Shown here: piece after piece, positions 1-10,863 of the stretch
Position numbering within the stretch: the stretch's first letter is position 1
How the letters are laid out: each line of letters opens with the position of its first letter
Origin: Catenaria anguillulae PL171
Taxonomy: Eukaryota; Blastocladiomycota; Blastocladiomycetes; Blastocladiales; Catenariaceae
Assembly (NCBI GenBank): GCA_002102555.1
Contig: MCFL01000010.1
Span: 434,001-498,000, forward strand
DNA: 64,000 nt
Reading direction: 5' to 3'
Notes under the pieces: model-generated
Told to the model about the DNA's origin: nothing
Database searches by the model: none
Seen by the model: the letters and a program-made list of their open reading frames with translations, nothing else
Made by a program: the position numbers and the translations under genes

Positions 1-3000
1 CCCGTCCAACATCACGTACCGCTTACTGCGCGATGCTGGCGACAGCTGCCGCCAGGCCCTCTTGGACATCTTCAACGCTATCCTCCGCCTGAGGAGGGTG
101 CCGCAAGCCTGGAAGGAGGGGCTGATGGTGCTCGTACCCAAGTCGCCCGTGGGTTACGCAGGGTCTGCCAACGGGATGCGCCCGATCACGCTTCTGGAGT
201 GCGCCAGCAAGCTGTTCATGAAAGTGTTGAATACCCGCATGTGCAAAGTGCTCACTGACCGCAACGTCCTCCTTGGCGCCCGTCACAGCGTCCTGCCCGG
301 CACCAGCACCACACTCCCAATCGCAACACTTGCCGCTGCCATGTCACAAGCCCGCGCCCGGAAACAGCAACTTTGGGTGTACTTTGAGGACAAGTCCAAG
401 GCGTTTGACACGGCCCCACACCACATCCTGCGCCTCGCCCTCAAGCGCCTCAAGATCCCAGCCGCGTTTGTCGAATTGTACTGCGACTCAATGCTCACGG
501 GCCGCACCGCCCGCGTCGCGACTGAGTACGGCCCGACTGACCCAATCCGCATGCACCGCGGCATCCCCCAGGGCGCCGTCGAGTCGCCCCTCATGTGGAT
601 CATCTTTTACGACGTGATGCTTGCCCGCATCAACCGCGAGTGCCCAGGGGTGACACTTTGCGCGCGGAAAGGCGAGTTCGGCAATCCAGAGCCGGCCCCG
701 TCGTACATGACCCCGTACACAGCGCGCGGGGAAGTAGTGGACACGGCCAAGCTGGCGGCCATGGCGTTCGTCGATGACGCGGCATTCTTCGCGCCGAACC
801 GTGCTGAGATGGAGCGTTTGGTTGCGATCGTGTCGTCATTCAACCGGGTCACGGCGGTCAAGGCAAATGCGTCCAAAGGCGCCATGCTCGTGCTCAACTG
901 CGACGCCGAGAGGCGAGGTGAGCCGCTCACAGTTGGCGGTGAGGCAATCCCGTTTCTGGACGAGCAACGGCCATTCAGGTACCTTGGTGTCTGGCTGTCA
1001 GCCAAGGACTGGCCACGGACGGCGCGCAACGCATTCGAGGCAGAGCTGGCCAAGGGTCTCGGGCTGCTCAAGACCAAGGCGATTACGGGCAAGATGGCTG
1101 TGTACTTTGCTAATAATGTCATTTTCCCGGCGGCATTGTACCGCACGAGCAACTGCGTCCCGCCGCCCAGCGTGATTGACAAGTGGGACGCCAAGTTTCG
1201 GTCGTTAATTCGGCACAAGCTGGGCGTCGACCGCACCACGTCGTCGGCTCTGATCCATCACCCGGCGATCCACGACCTCGACTCGCTCGCCAACCTGATC
1301 TTGCGCCACCATGTCACGGAGCTTGCGGTCATGCTCAACGACGCCGGCCCCAACGGTACGCCCGCTCGCGTTTGCCTTGGTCTCGCAGCTTGGGCACTCG
1401 CCATGCCCTGCTCGCCGCTCATGTACCCGCAGCCGATCCCGCCCTCGGCCACCCTGTGCTGGTTTGCCAATCTCATGCCACTCATGCACACCGCCAAGAT
1501 CTCGATCAAGGACACCGAGGGCCAATTCGCGATTGCGCCTGGTGGTCACCATTCGCCGCTGTTCCTTGGTGAAGATTCCTCGCTTGCACATCGAGACCCA
1601 GCACTCGTCCGCCAGCTGCGCATGCACGGCGTGTGGTTCTCCACCCAGGTCGCCTCGCCAACCGGCTGCCGAGCATCCATGCTCCATGTCGAACACCGGC
1701 TCAACGTCAAAACGTGGAAGCCCATCCACGACGCATTCCTCCGGCATGTGCGCAACCTCCAACGCCACCCAATCCGGGAGCTGCCGTGGCCACTCCCCGC
1801 CCCCGCCGCCGAGCCACTTCGCCCATGGCTGTACCCGACAACGGAACACTCGCTTGCGCGCTACCTTGTTGGCGGCGCCACTGCTCTTGCCACGCACAGC
1901 GACGGCACCATGCTCCCCTCGTTTGCGCCCGGGGTGCAAGTCACCATGTACACGGATGGGTCCGTACAAGACGCGCCCGAGGGTGGCGGTGGCCGCCCCA
2001 TTGGAGCCGGTATTCACGCATTCGTCGGGAACGGGTTGGATGAAGAGTGGGAGCGCACCGAGATGGAACGCTGGCGCAGGATACGCGCCACAGACGAGGC
2101 CGAGAACGGAGCCATGATGGCGATTGGCGATGAGGATGAGGAGCGAGTTGCAGCCGTGGAAGAGGACGCGTACATGATGTCGATGCGGCCGACGCAGGGC
2201 CTGGCGTCGTCTACGCGGCTGGAGCAATGGGCGGTACTCGGCGCCGTGTGTTTGGCTCCCGTGGGATCCGTCGTCACGATTCTCACAGACTCGATGTCGG
2301 TCGTGCGCGCCGCGAGGCGTGTGTTGGGAGCCCGCAAGGCACAGCTGCGCCCGTTGGTTCGCTCTGTTGGCTGCGTCGAGTGGGACACGATCAAGCTCGT
2401 TGTCCAAGAGCGGCGGCTCAAGGTCACATTGAGGTGGGTCAAGGGCCACGCGGGTGACGTCGGGAACGAGTCGGCGGACCGTTTGGCGAATGCAGGCGCG
2501 GCGTCCGATCTGCCACGTGCACAAGTCGACCCGGCCTTCGGCCGTGGGAAGCGGGTCCTCACCCATCAAGTTGCTTTTGATGGCGACACATTGAGCGCGG
2601 ATCCGCGCAAGTTTATCAAGTACGCGTGGGATCGCCGCGTACACGCTTGGCTCGCCGCCAAGACCAGGGCCGCCGGCATCGACCTGTCGGATGTGGACGT
2701 GAGCGTCATGGCTGCTGTGCTTCACGCCGGCGGAAACAGCCGCGACCGCCGCACGTCGCGGATGCACAACAAGCTCGTCGCTTTCCGTTCCCGCTTTCTT
2801 GTGGGCAAGCTGCCGACCCGCGAGCGCAACCACGCATGGTGGCCACACAAGTTCCCCAGCCCACTCTGTCCCGCGTGCCACACTGTCGACAACAGCTCGC
2901 ACTGGCTCGTCTGCCCTGCGACCCAGCCTGCCCTTGCCGCCGCTCGTACTCTCGCCGCCAGTGAGATAGAGCAAGCCCTCAACAAGCGCGGTGCCGGCCG

Positions 3001-3550
3001 CCCCGCCCAAGCCACCGAGTCCGTTCTGCTCGAGTGGTGGACGCCAACCATGCTCCCCCGCGTCCTTTCGGGCGCCATGTCCAACAACGAGCTCCAGGCC
3101 GTGTACCCGTTGCTCAAGACCCGTACCAAAGTCAAGAACATGCGGCGGTTCGCGGGTGGGATTGCCGCCATCATCGGCCACGCCCTCTGGTCCACAGTCT
3201 GGACGGACCACTGTCAACGCCTCGCCGACCTCGCGCCTGCACGCCGCAACGCCCTACCCACCCAACGGGACCAGTTCGAGCGACGCGTCCGTGCCGAGCC
3301 GCGCCGCCCCCGCGCGACTATCGCCAACTGCCTGCAAGCAGGCTACTGTTCCCTCTGCCGCGAGAGCTTGCTCCTGCACGAGGCCGGCGCCTGCCCTGGC
3401 CTTGGTGGCGCCGACACGCGCTCTGACGCGGATGCCCGAGTGACCCGTGCCCTGCACGGAATGGATTCGATGTGGTGAGTGGTGTGTGGTGGCACTGTGT
3501 GTGCGATTGATGAGTTTTTCTTTTTCTTTTTGTTCCTTCTTTTCTGTTTC
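1..3550 (+). mobile_element. Non-LTR (LINE-type) retrotransposon, 3' part
   Basis: The left edge of the window lies inside an element whose remaining open frame carries reverse transcriptase, RNase H and a terminal zinc-knuckle-like region. There is no protease, integrase or LTR, so a target-primed LINE-like element of the I/Tad1 kind is the best class (inference from domain order). The 5' part (ORF1, endonuclease) is outside the window. The right boundary is not determinable: the stop codon at 3476-3478 is followed by a T-rich stretch near 3511-3545 and an AATAAA at 3859-3864, but no poly(A) tail or target-site duplication can be recognised. The end given here is a guess. Confidence 0.75.
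2..3478 (+). CDS. Reverse transcriptase / RNase H polyprotein, 5'-truncated by the window
   Basis: The frame is open from base 2 to the TGA at 3476-3478 (about 1158 codons), so the gene starts upstream. RT motifs in order: motif A around 385-412 (DKSKAFD), motif B around 558-590 (RGIPQGAVESP), motif C around 765-790 (FVDDA, where most LINEs have F/YADD). A type I RNase H domain follows, with catalytic residues readable as the D of YTDGS (about 1950), the E of RLEQW (about 2220), the D of LTDSM (about 2290), the H of KGHAGD and the D of ESADRL (about 2475). The stretch between the first and second acidic residue is long and acidic (about 2035-2190). Near the C-terminus, C-x2-C-x6-H-x4-C (about 2867-2915) looks like the zinc knuckle seen after RNase H in such elements. 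No internal stop is present, so the copy may be recent. Confidence 0.85.
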   Translation, partial: PSNITYRLLRDAGDSCRQALLDIFNAILRLRRVPQAWKEGLMVLVPKSPVGYAGSANGMRPITLLECASKLFMKVLNTRMCKVLTDRNVLLGARHSVLPGTSTTLPIATLAAAMSQARARKQQLWVYFEDKSKAFDTAPHHILRLALKRLKIPAAFVELYCDSMLTGRTARVATEYGPTDPIRMHRGIPQGAVESPLMWIIFYDVMLARINRECPGVTLCARKGEFGNPEPAPSYMTPYTARGEVVDTAKLAAMAFVDDAAFFAPNRAEMERLVAIVSSFNRVTAVKANASKGAMLVLNCDAERRGEPLTVGGEAIPFLDEQRPFRYLGVWLSAKDWPRTARNAFEAELAKGLGLLKTKAITGKMAVYFANNVIFPAALYRTSNCVPPPSVIDKWDAKFRSLIRHKLGVDRTTSSALIHHPAIHDLDSLANLILRHHVTELAVMLNDAGPNGTPARVCLGLAAWALAMPCSPLMYPQPIPPSATLCWFANLMPLMHTAKISIKDTEGQFAIAPGGHHSPLFLGEDSSLAHRDPALVRQLRMHGVWFSTQVASPTGCRASMLHVEHRLNVKTWKPIHDAFLRHVRNLQRHPIRELPWPLPAPAAEPLRPWLYPTTEHSLARYLVGGATALATHSDGTMLPSFAPGVQVTMYTDGSVQDAPEGGGGRPIGAGIHAFVGNGLDEEWERTEMERWRRIRATDEAENGAMMAIGDEDEERVAAVEEDAYMMSMRPTQGLASSTRLEQWAVLGAVCLAPVGSVVTILTDSMSVVRAARRVLGARKAQLRPLVRSVGCVEWDTIKLVVQERRLKVTLRWVKGHAGDVGNESADRLANAGAASDLPRAQVDPAFGRGKRVLTHQVAFDGDTLSADPRKFIKYAWDRRVHAWLAAKTRAAGIDLSDVDVSVMAAVLHAGGNSRDRRTSRMHNKLVAFRSRFLVGKLPTRERNHAWWPHKFPSPLCPACHTVDNSSHWLVCPATQPALAAARTLAASEIEQALNKRGAGRPAQATESVLLEWWTPTMLPRVLSGAMSNNELQAVYPLLKTRTKVKNMRRFAGGIAAIIGHALWSTVWTDHCQRLADLAPARRNALPTQRDQFERRVRAEPRRPRATIANCLQAGYCSLCRESLLLHEAGACPGLGGADTRSDADARVTRALHGMDSMW

Positions 3551-4373
3551 CCCCTCCCATGACGCTCCGCGTCCAAGTTGCCTTCTCCCCAATCTCTTCA
3601 TTTCTTGACCCGATTGGTCCTTTTTACCTTTCACGCTCTTCCGTTTTGTTGGTTGACCAAGGTGCCGCCAGGCATGGGGGCGGGTGGGTTGTTTGTGTGT
3701 TGGTTCGAGAGTATGCGCGGCTTCACCCAAATCTTGTTTCGCGGGTGGTCCCATCCAATCTTCTCCTTCGTCCTTACTCCTCATTTGTTCCCGTAATCAC
3801 GTTTGCCGGCTTCTGTGTGCCCGTTTGTTCATATGGTTGCTATGGCCAGGCCTGGTTCAATAAACTCTGCATTCTACACCGCTCGGGCACGCTGTCTTGC
3901 TATGATTTGTTGCCCGAACATTGGGCCCAAAAACTCCATGGGTACCGAACTGACTTGCTCTGAATATGGTCCAGTCATGTCCTGTATTGAGGAGCAATTA
4001 TGTTCTGACATCACTTTGTGCTTGCTCTATTCCCTACGCCCTTGCCCTCCGAGCTGCTCGCAAACTCAATCTTGACCAAGTTTGCGACCGCCAGGACGTC
4101 CATGAATGGGTGCGTTGACAGCGCTGCTATTGGGAACCGAGCCACCGACCCAGAGACTATCGCTGGTGCAACCGAACCAAACCGACGGTTCCCCTTATCA
4201 TCTCCATTTTTGCCCGACTTTGCAATGGGCGGTGTGAGGGGACCGCGTTGCAAGTCAAGCACCGACACACGAAGGGATGAGCGCGGGCCCAAGATGGTCA
4301 GAACCAAACTGGCAATCGTTGCGGAAAGGAACAAGAAGAAGGAGGAACGGCAACGGTCAGTGCGCGCCGAGGA
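3479..4373. other. Intergenic, between convergent retroelement and AHI1-like gene
   Basis: Contains a T-rich stretch just after the retroelement stop and an AATAAA at 3859-3864 that could serve the element. Short open frames here (for example 4018-4398 +) have no recognisable domain and are not called. Confidence 0.5.
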
Positions 4374-6731
4374 TTATGGTGCACCATGTGATTTGTAAAC
4401 ATACATGTCTCCCGAGTCCAATCCAATGAGCAAATGTGAATTGCAAACAGTAACAACGGGCCGACACGACAGACGGGCGTCAGTGGGAAAGTCGACTAGC
4501 TGGATTTGCCGGTAAAGATAATCATAAAGGGCAACTGAGCGCTGTCCGACAACCGCTACTCGTTTGGAGCGAGGGAGGAAATGAATCGACTTGATGGGTC
4601 CATCCTGTAAGAAACATTCCGAGTTGGGTCAGATTGTTACTATACACCCCCACTCAACGATCGAAACAGATGGACTTCTCAGACCATTACGTTGGGAATA
4701 ATCTTGATGCAATCCAACCGAGGCTGCCCGATGCTCTCTGCATTGGGAGCAAAGGTTGATGGCGACTTTGAAATGCTCCCGCTGGCTGTTAATCCGCCGC
4801 CCTGTCCGGACGAGTCGCTTGCAATCGAAAATGATGAGAACATGCGATTTGTTTGCGCTACCGCTGATGCAGGGGACCGGGTCATTGGGGTGATCGGGGT
4901 ACCACCAGCTTTTCCGGCATTGCTCGCTGTAAAGGTCCACGCTGCGGCAGTCCCAGAAGAATCGCCAGTGACAATTCGCCGGCCCTCTGGGTCCCAAGTG
5001 ATGGCAAGAATCGGGGCTCGGTGTAACGTGACGCGCTCAATGGAACGAATAGTGCGATGCAAGGGGTTGCCCGACACCTGGTAACGGCGAAGCTGGCCAT
5101 CAGAGCACCCGATGAGAAGGGTTCTGTTGAGTGAGAGCCATAGAGTGAGCGAGTCACAGCTCACGAGTGACGGTTGGGAACGGGATTGACAAACCGTGTT
5201 TGACTGTACTCGCCCTCTTCGGACGAGTCGTCACCCAATGGGCGAAGTGCGAGTGAAGTGAATGGGCTCGAGTGACTCGCAACTGCCCGGATTGGTGATT
5301 CATGCACAAAGTTCCAGGACATGATTGTGCCGTCGCTGGAGATGGCGTACAACTCGCTGTGCTTGTTATGGTGCAATCGTTAGCGAATGTCCGCGAACGG
5401 CCATCGGGAGAGAACACAACAATGCATACGTTGAATCTGGACTCCAAACCATGTCGCGAACCGGCTCATTGTGTCCTACCAATTCGACAACCTGATCCAC
5501 TTCCGATTTTGATAGATCGAGCTTGCTCCCACTCTTTGCCTCCGTGTCGAGCGGATACAATCGAATCGCATGTCTGCCTGCCGCGCTCGCGTTTGAACTT
5601 GTCGAGACTTCCTGAAAAGCAACGGCCAGGTATCGGCCGTAGGGTGAGAAGACTGCGCAGGTGCATCCGAGACCGACAGGGAGCTGTGGTGACGGGTTGA
5701 CGTGCGTGGGAAGCTTGCATGGGAGCAATGGGTCGCGATGAATCGGAGCGCATGCAGGAGCGGTCAAGTTGATAACGCTGCCCTTGGTCAGTTGGCTGAA
5801 GGATGTGCCGCCCGAAATGCCGAGAGACGAGCGGAATGTCAGGAGGTTGGAATTGGTACATGATGCCAATAGCTCCTCGTAAGTCTGGCGCGAAGCCTCG
5901 ATTTCGAAAATGGATTTGGGACGGCGGTCGGTGACTGTGGTTTGTGCCGGGGCAGGTTTTCGCGTGAGCGAAATAGTTCTGTCCATGTTGCCAGCGGTAA
6001 GGTATGAGGCATATGAAGAGAGAATGACGTCATGAGATAGGTGAATTGTGTATGTACAGCGAAACACCGATGGACTTGCGTCGCCCGCGAAGGAATCTGG
6101 CGAGCCGCGCTGCTGTGGCGTCCAATGGTTTGACGTCTCGTTGAATGACTTGACGGAGCGATAGCGACTTTTTCGGCAGATACAGCTGCAGTTCAATTCG
6201 ATGCAGGCTCGTTTTGTCTTTTTGGAATGGATCCACTCCTTCCGAAAGCGCATAGAACGCAAATGCAACCAATTTTTGCCCCTGCTTGGACTGTGGAACA
6301 ATGCCTACAATCTCAATCAATACGACGACGCCTCCGGGGGCAGCTTTGCATTGCTTTGCGGAGATCGCGAAGATCAAGGTCTCGTTGAAGACCAGCGTCA
6401 ATGTGTCCCGGTTGATTCCACAGACTTTTGTAACTTCAGGAAGGCATGATGGCGGACGCCCGTCCGGATCGGTTCCCAAGCCTTCATATGCGGTAAGATT
6501 GGAGCATGTATGCTTGTCTGTGGCCATGCAAGATACAGATGAGATTTTTCTTCTCAAATGCAACGAGAGTAACGGTGTCAAGTACGGACCAACAACGTGC
6601 ACCTTGGCAAAATAGCTCCCAATCACTGGGAATCGGGTGCTCGACGAGCAATCAATAAATGAAGTTGCGTGGAGGGTAATGACAGCAACATGTCTTGGGG
6701 CTTTCTGGACAGACGGGCTAATATCTGACAT
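4374..6731 (-). CDS. AHI1: Jouberin (AHI1)-like C2 + WD40 protein
   Basis: In animals AHI1 sits at the ciliary transition zone and acts in cilium assembly and gating. Five exons on the minus strand join cleanly: 6731-6058, 5978-5430, 5356-5195, 5123-4691 and 4604-4374, giving about 682 residues. The first about 230 residues match the C2-like region of jouberin (conserved pieces: LVFNETLIF, VVLIEIVGI, ELQLYLPKK). They are followed by WD40 blades (CAVFSPYGRYLAVAF, PVRDMVWSPDST, ISSDGTIMSWNF, ILAITWDPEGRRIVTGDSSG, LLIGLDSGDMYVYKS). Introns are 79, 73, 71 and 86 bp. The third intron has a second possible donor 30 nt downstream in frame (exon end 5165). Human AHI1 is longer, with an N-terminal extension and an SH3 domain that are absent here. 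The ATG at 6731 is the first in frame, but an upstream exon cannot be excluded. Family assignment rests on remembered motif order, not a search. Confidence 0.65.
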
Positions 6732-7365
6732 TATTTCATCAAGTGCTTAGTCTCAAAAAGTGATGTACCGTCCATCGGTTGAATACTCTCACATCCGCAC
6801 CGACACAGGCGAACCGTGGGAATCAAATGGTCGGACACAACACGCGTCAAGGCGTATCGGCACGGTGTCCTCACCGCCGACCAGCTTGACCCGACATCAT
6901 CGGAAGCAGCCAAGTTAGCGAGCTGTCGGCAAATGAGGAGGCACTGTAGTCACGCCGAGCTCCGTCTCTTTTCATCTAAATCATGGTCGAAACTCGGCAA
7001 TTGTGATTCGTGATGACCCTTGTGGAGTTGCAATGAGGACACCGTGACGATTCTGGGTGCGAGGCAGACTTCCACGTCGCAACCGCTTCTCTGTTGCTCG
7101 CGACGAATCAGAGAGCGTGAGTTTGAATGGGTGATCTGACTTTCTTGGCCGAAGCTTGATTGCAGCGCCAAAGATGGCCAACGACACTGGTCAATAGCCA
7201 GACAATTTCAACATTACTTTGATGACAACACGAGAACCGCACAACAAGGCTAAAAATGAAACTGGACAACTTCAAGCAGCACGACAAGAGCAGTGCACAC
7301 TGATCGCATAAACATCAGCACAAGTACATCTGGGAGCCAACACTTGAATCGCATTATGAACCACT
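6732..7365. other. Intergenic, 5' of AHI1-like gene and 3' of VMA2
   Basis: Both neighbours are on the minus strand, so this holds the AHI1-like promoter and the VMA2 3' flank. A short open frame at 6731-6913 (-) could be an upstream exon, but no splice link is convincing. Nothing else recognised. Confidence 0.4.
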
Positions 7366-9200
7366 TTATGCGGACCCGGACGCAGCCGCGGCCGTGGGCT
7401 GCGGGTTTGCGGCAGCTTGCGCCTGCCTGGACCGTTCCCTCGAGTAAAACTCTTGAATGTACTTTGGCGAAATACGGTTGAGCAACTCCTTGGGGAACAC
7501 GCGCAACAACGACCAAGCCAAATCGAGCGAGTCGTAAATGGACCGCGACTCGTAGTATCCTTGGGCAATAAACTGCTTCTCAAACTTTTCCAAAAACTCG
7601 AGCGACAGCTTGTCCTCGTTGTTGAGGGCTTCCTCACCGACAACGGCCTTCATGGCGGCGGCATCACGGCCAATGGCGTACTTTGCGTACAACTGGTTGG
7701 ACACGTCACCGTGGTCGCGGCGCGTCATGCCCTCGCCAATGGCCGACTTCATGAGTCGCGACAGCGATGGAAGCACGTTGATGGGCGGGTAGATTTGGCG
7801 GTTGTGGAGTTGGCGGTCAATAAAGATTTGGCCCTCGGTGATGTAACCCGTGAGATCCGGGATCGGATGCGTAATGTCGTCGTTGGGCATGGTCAGAATC
7901 GGGATTTGCGTAATGGACCCGTTGCGGCCCTCAACACGGCCCGCGCGCTCGTAAATAGTGGACAAATCCGTGTACATGTAACCGGGGTACCCACGGCGAC
8001 CGGGCACTTCTTCACGGGCAGCAGACACTTCACGCAGGGCGTCGGCGTACGACGACATGTCGGTGAGAATGACGAGCACGTGCTTTTCGAGCTGGTAGGC
8101 AAAGTACTCGGCCGTGGTGAGGGCCAGACGCGGCGTGATGATACGTTCGATGGTCGGGTCGTTTCCGAGGTTCATGAAGAGAGAGACGGTCGAGCCGGAT
8201 TCCTCAAACTCTTGCTTGAAGAAGCGGGCGGTTTCCATGTTGACCTACACGTATTATTCATTGAGCAAGCAAGCAAGCAAGCAAGTATGTGTGAGTCACG
8301 GGGTGCAAATCAATCGGCCATACAGAGGAGCAGAGCAGAGCAGACGTACACCCATGGCACCAAAGACGATGGCAAAGTTGTCCTCATGATCATCCAAGAC
8401 ACCCTTTGACAGATCGTGCTTCTTGACCAAACCAGCTTGACGGCAAATTTGGGCGGCGATTTCGTTGTGGGGCAAACCGGCGGCCGAGAAAATGGGAATC
8501 TTTTGGCCACGGGCGATCGAGTTCATGGTATCGATGGCAGAAATACCGGTTTGGATCATTTCCTCGGGGTACACGCGCGACGACGGGTTGATGGGCTGGC
8601 CGTTGATGTCGAGGAAATCGTCGGCAAACACCTTGGGGCCCTTGTCGATGGGCTTGCCCGAGCCGTTGAACACACGGCCCAGCATGTCCTCGGACACGGG
8701 CATCTTCATCACGTCACCCGTAAACTCGACGTGCGTCGCCTTGGCGTCAACGCCCGACGTGCCCTCAAACACTTGCACGACAGCCTTCTTGCCGGCAACT
8801 TCGAGGACTTGGCCAGAGCGCTTGGTACCGTCGGGAAGCGTCAGTTCGACAATTTCCGAAAATTTCGGGAACTATGGTTGTTTTCCGTGGTTGTGGTTTA
8901 TGACATGAGTGGTTAGGTGACGCGTGGAAGGTTGGCGTTTGAAGCGAGATCTGGCGAACCTTGACATTGTCCAGAATGACGAGGGGACCATTGACACCCG
9001 AAACGGTGCGGTAGTCTAAGTTGAGGGTAATGTGTTAGCCAGAAAATTCTTTGGACATAAATGCGAGCGAGCCGATGAGACTCAGGCGTACCGAGGCGTG
9101 GCTTGAGACGGTAATCGCGCGTGACAGCGGCAGTGTGAAGTGCAAAGGCTTCAGCAGCCGTGAGGCGCGGGTCGTTGACAGGGGGTTGACCGTGGGGCAT
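7366..9200 (-). CDS. VMA2: V-type proton ATPase subunit B
   Basis: Non-catalytic nucleotide-binding subunit of the V1 head, which alternates with subunit A to drive proton pumping into vacuoles and endosomes. Four exons: 9200-9092, 9015-8960, 8871-8350 and 8244-7366, with no frame conflict, giving 521 residues (yeast Vma2 is 517). Near-invariant family blocks are readable: [86 protein letters not shown] and [14 protein letters not shown]. As usual for subunit B there is no canonical P-loop. The start is the ATG at 9200, whose MPHGQPPV... precedes the conserved [11 protein letters not shown] spanning intron 1. The C-terminus is an Ala/Gln-rich tail. Intron 3 (8245-8349) holds a GCAA microsatellite. 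Confidence 0.97.
8265..8285 (+). repeat. (GCAA)5 microsatellite inside VMA2 intron 3
   Basis: Five tandem GCAA units plus one base, lying within the 105-bp intron, close to its 3' splice site on the coding strand. Confidence 0.9.
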
Positions 9201-10863
9201 GGTGAGGCAACCTTGTGGGGGTGGGGGGTTCAAGTCGTGATACGAAAGGTGGATGATGTGGCTCTCAGAGGATGGCGATTGGCGGTCCCGGTCGATGGCG
9301 CGATCAGCGTGGCGGGCAGATCACGGTAGCAGCTGCAATGGATGGGTTGGTTGATGCTATGGCGCAGGGTAAAAAGCATTCGTAGTGCCGACGTTCATTC
9401 CCGTATTGAATTTCGCTTTCACTCTCTCTCGACGCGGCGCCATTGTCAGTGACCAAGAAATCGAAGCGTCGATCGCGCTCTGTGATCGGCATGAGGTTGG
9501 TGACAAAAACCGTGGCCGCCGATCGCACGTGTCTGCGTTTCCCAATCTCCAAATGGCGCTCTTTCTCCCTCTCGTCCATGCCGCTGTATCGCTTGCCTAG
9601 TGATCCTCATTGAGGCTCTAAGCGCCCGCTGCCCTCGCCCCCGCCTCCGCCCCCGCCAAGGTCTTGGCGTCATGATTCCGCCGGAACAACAGCTCTATGT
9701 ATGACTAGCCCCAAGTCTGAGGGACTCACAGTCGACAGGTACGATCGACTTTTCCCAACCCCCGCTCACACCATGTTCTCACCGTGCAAGTATCGAACCC
9801 ATGCAAACATGGCCAGATATCACAGCAGTGACGGCACAAAACACTTACTTCTTACCCAATGACCTTTCACCGACGCGAAATTGAGGGCCGCCACACAGAG
9901 CATGGACAAAGGTGACAGCCCGTGCAGTATGTAGAGTCTGGAAGGTTTGGTTTTGGGAACACGCAGACCGTGGATATCCCCGAGGTCGTTGGAATGGGTT
10001 ACTAGGCTCTGTATCGTATTCACAGCGAGGAGGAAAGAAATTGCCGGGGGGGTTCCTGTTGTGCGCCAGATTGTCTGCACGTCAAAGCACGTTCTTTGCT
10101 CGCCAACGTAGAGGGTAAGATCGGAGGACCGATGGAAGTGCGCTTGATGCTGTCGATGCTGATCATTGATTGGTGATGATCTGGAACAGCCATCTCTTGC
10201 GCCACGCAGTGTTGCAGGCTTGGGAGAGGCTCGCACCACTCAACAAGGCCGTCAGCAAGGGGGCTGAGCCTCCTGAGCAGAACAGACACGCGCGTCGTTG
10301 CAGGCACCTCCACAGACACGGAAAGACCATGTGTTGACCATGATTCACACAGAATTGAGGGTACCGATATCACTAGGCATGGGACACAAACCTGGTCAGT
10401 AAGTGCGGACGAGGGGCTGTGAGTAAATACTGAGCAGATGCTTCATGTTTCACGCATTGGGCGGCTGTGTCCGCAGATGCCCGCACAGCATTGTCCCGTG
10501 AGACGTGCGTCAACTTGTGCACGGTGGAAGAGTCGTGAATCCGCCACCGCAAATTACAGTACAGGAATTGCGGGACACCCTTGTGCTCATGTCCATGAAT
10601 TATTCAAAGCCTGTACTGGCCATAGCATCTTTGCGCAATCCCGCTTCGCAACTACATTCTGCCAGCTCGGCCAACGCCCTCGCCCTGCCTGCAACGCGGC
10701 CTCCCTCGGTCTGTCTCGCAGCAGTAGTTGCCGACTCTTCTCATCAGCTTGATACCGCCGCCGCCGGACGGTCCTCTCACCTTTACACGACACAGATACC
10801 GACGCCGCCCCCCTCGTTTACCATCCCGATTCACACATCCAAAAACAACAACTCAAGCCAACT
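9201..10863. other. Divergent intergenic region between VMA2 and the RhoGEF gene
   Basis: 1.66 kb between divergent start codons, so it must carry both promoters. It contains a C-rich stretch near 9625-9665. Open frames are short and frame-inconsistent. No tRNA or conserved protein was seen. Confidence 0.4.

Noticed and set aside
1205-3217. 670-codon minus-strand open frame opposite the retroelement
   Set aside because: Antisense shadow of the RT/RNase H frame; no domain content.
4500-4560. Suspected frameshift in the last exon of the AHI1-like gene
   Set aside because: Recounting the T run (three T in the sense strand) shows the exon is continuous in one frame to the TAA at 4374-4376.
7417-8409. 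330-codon plus-strand open frame opposite VMA2
   Set aside because: Shadow of the V-ATPase B exons; crosses an intron of the real gene.
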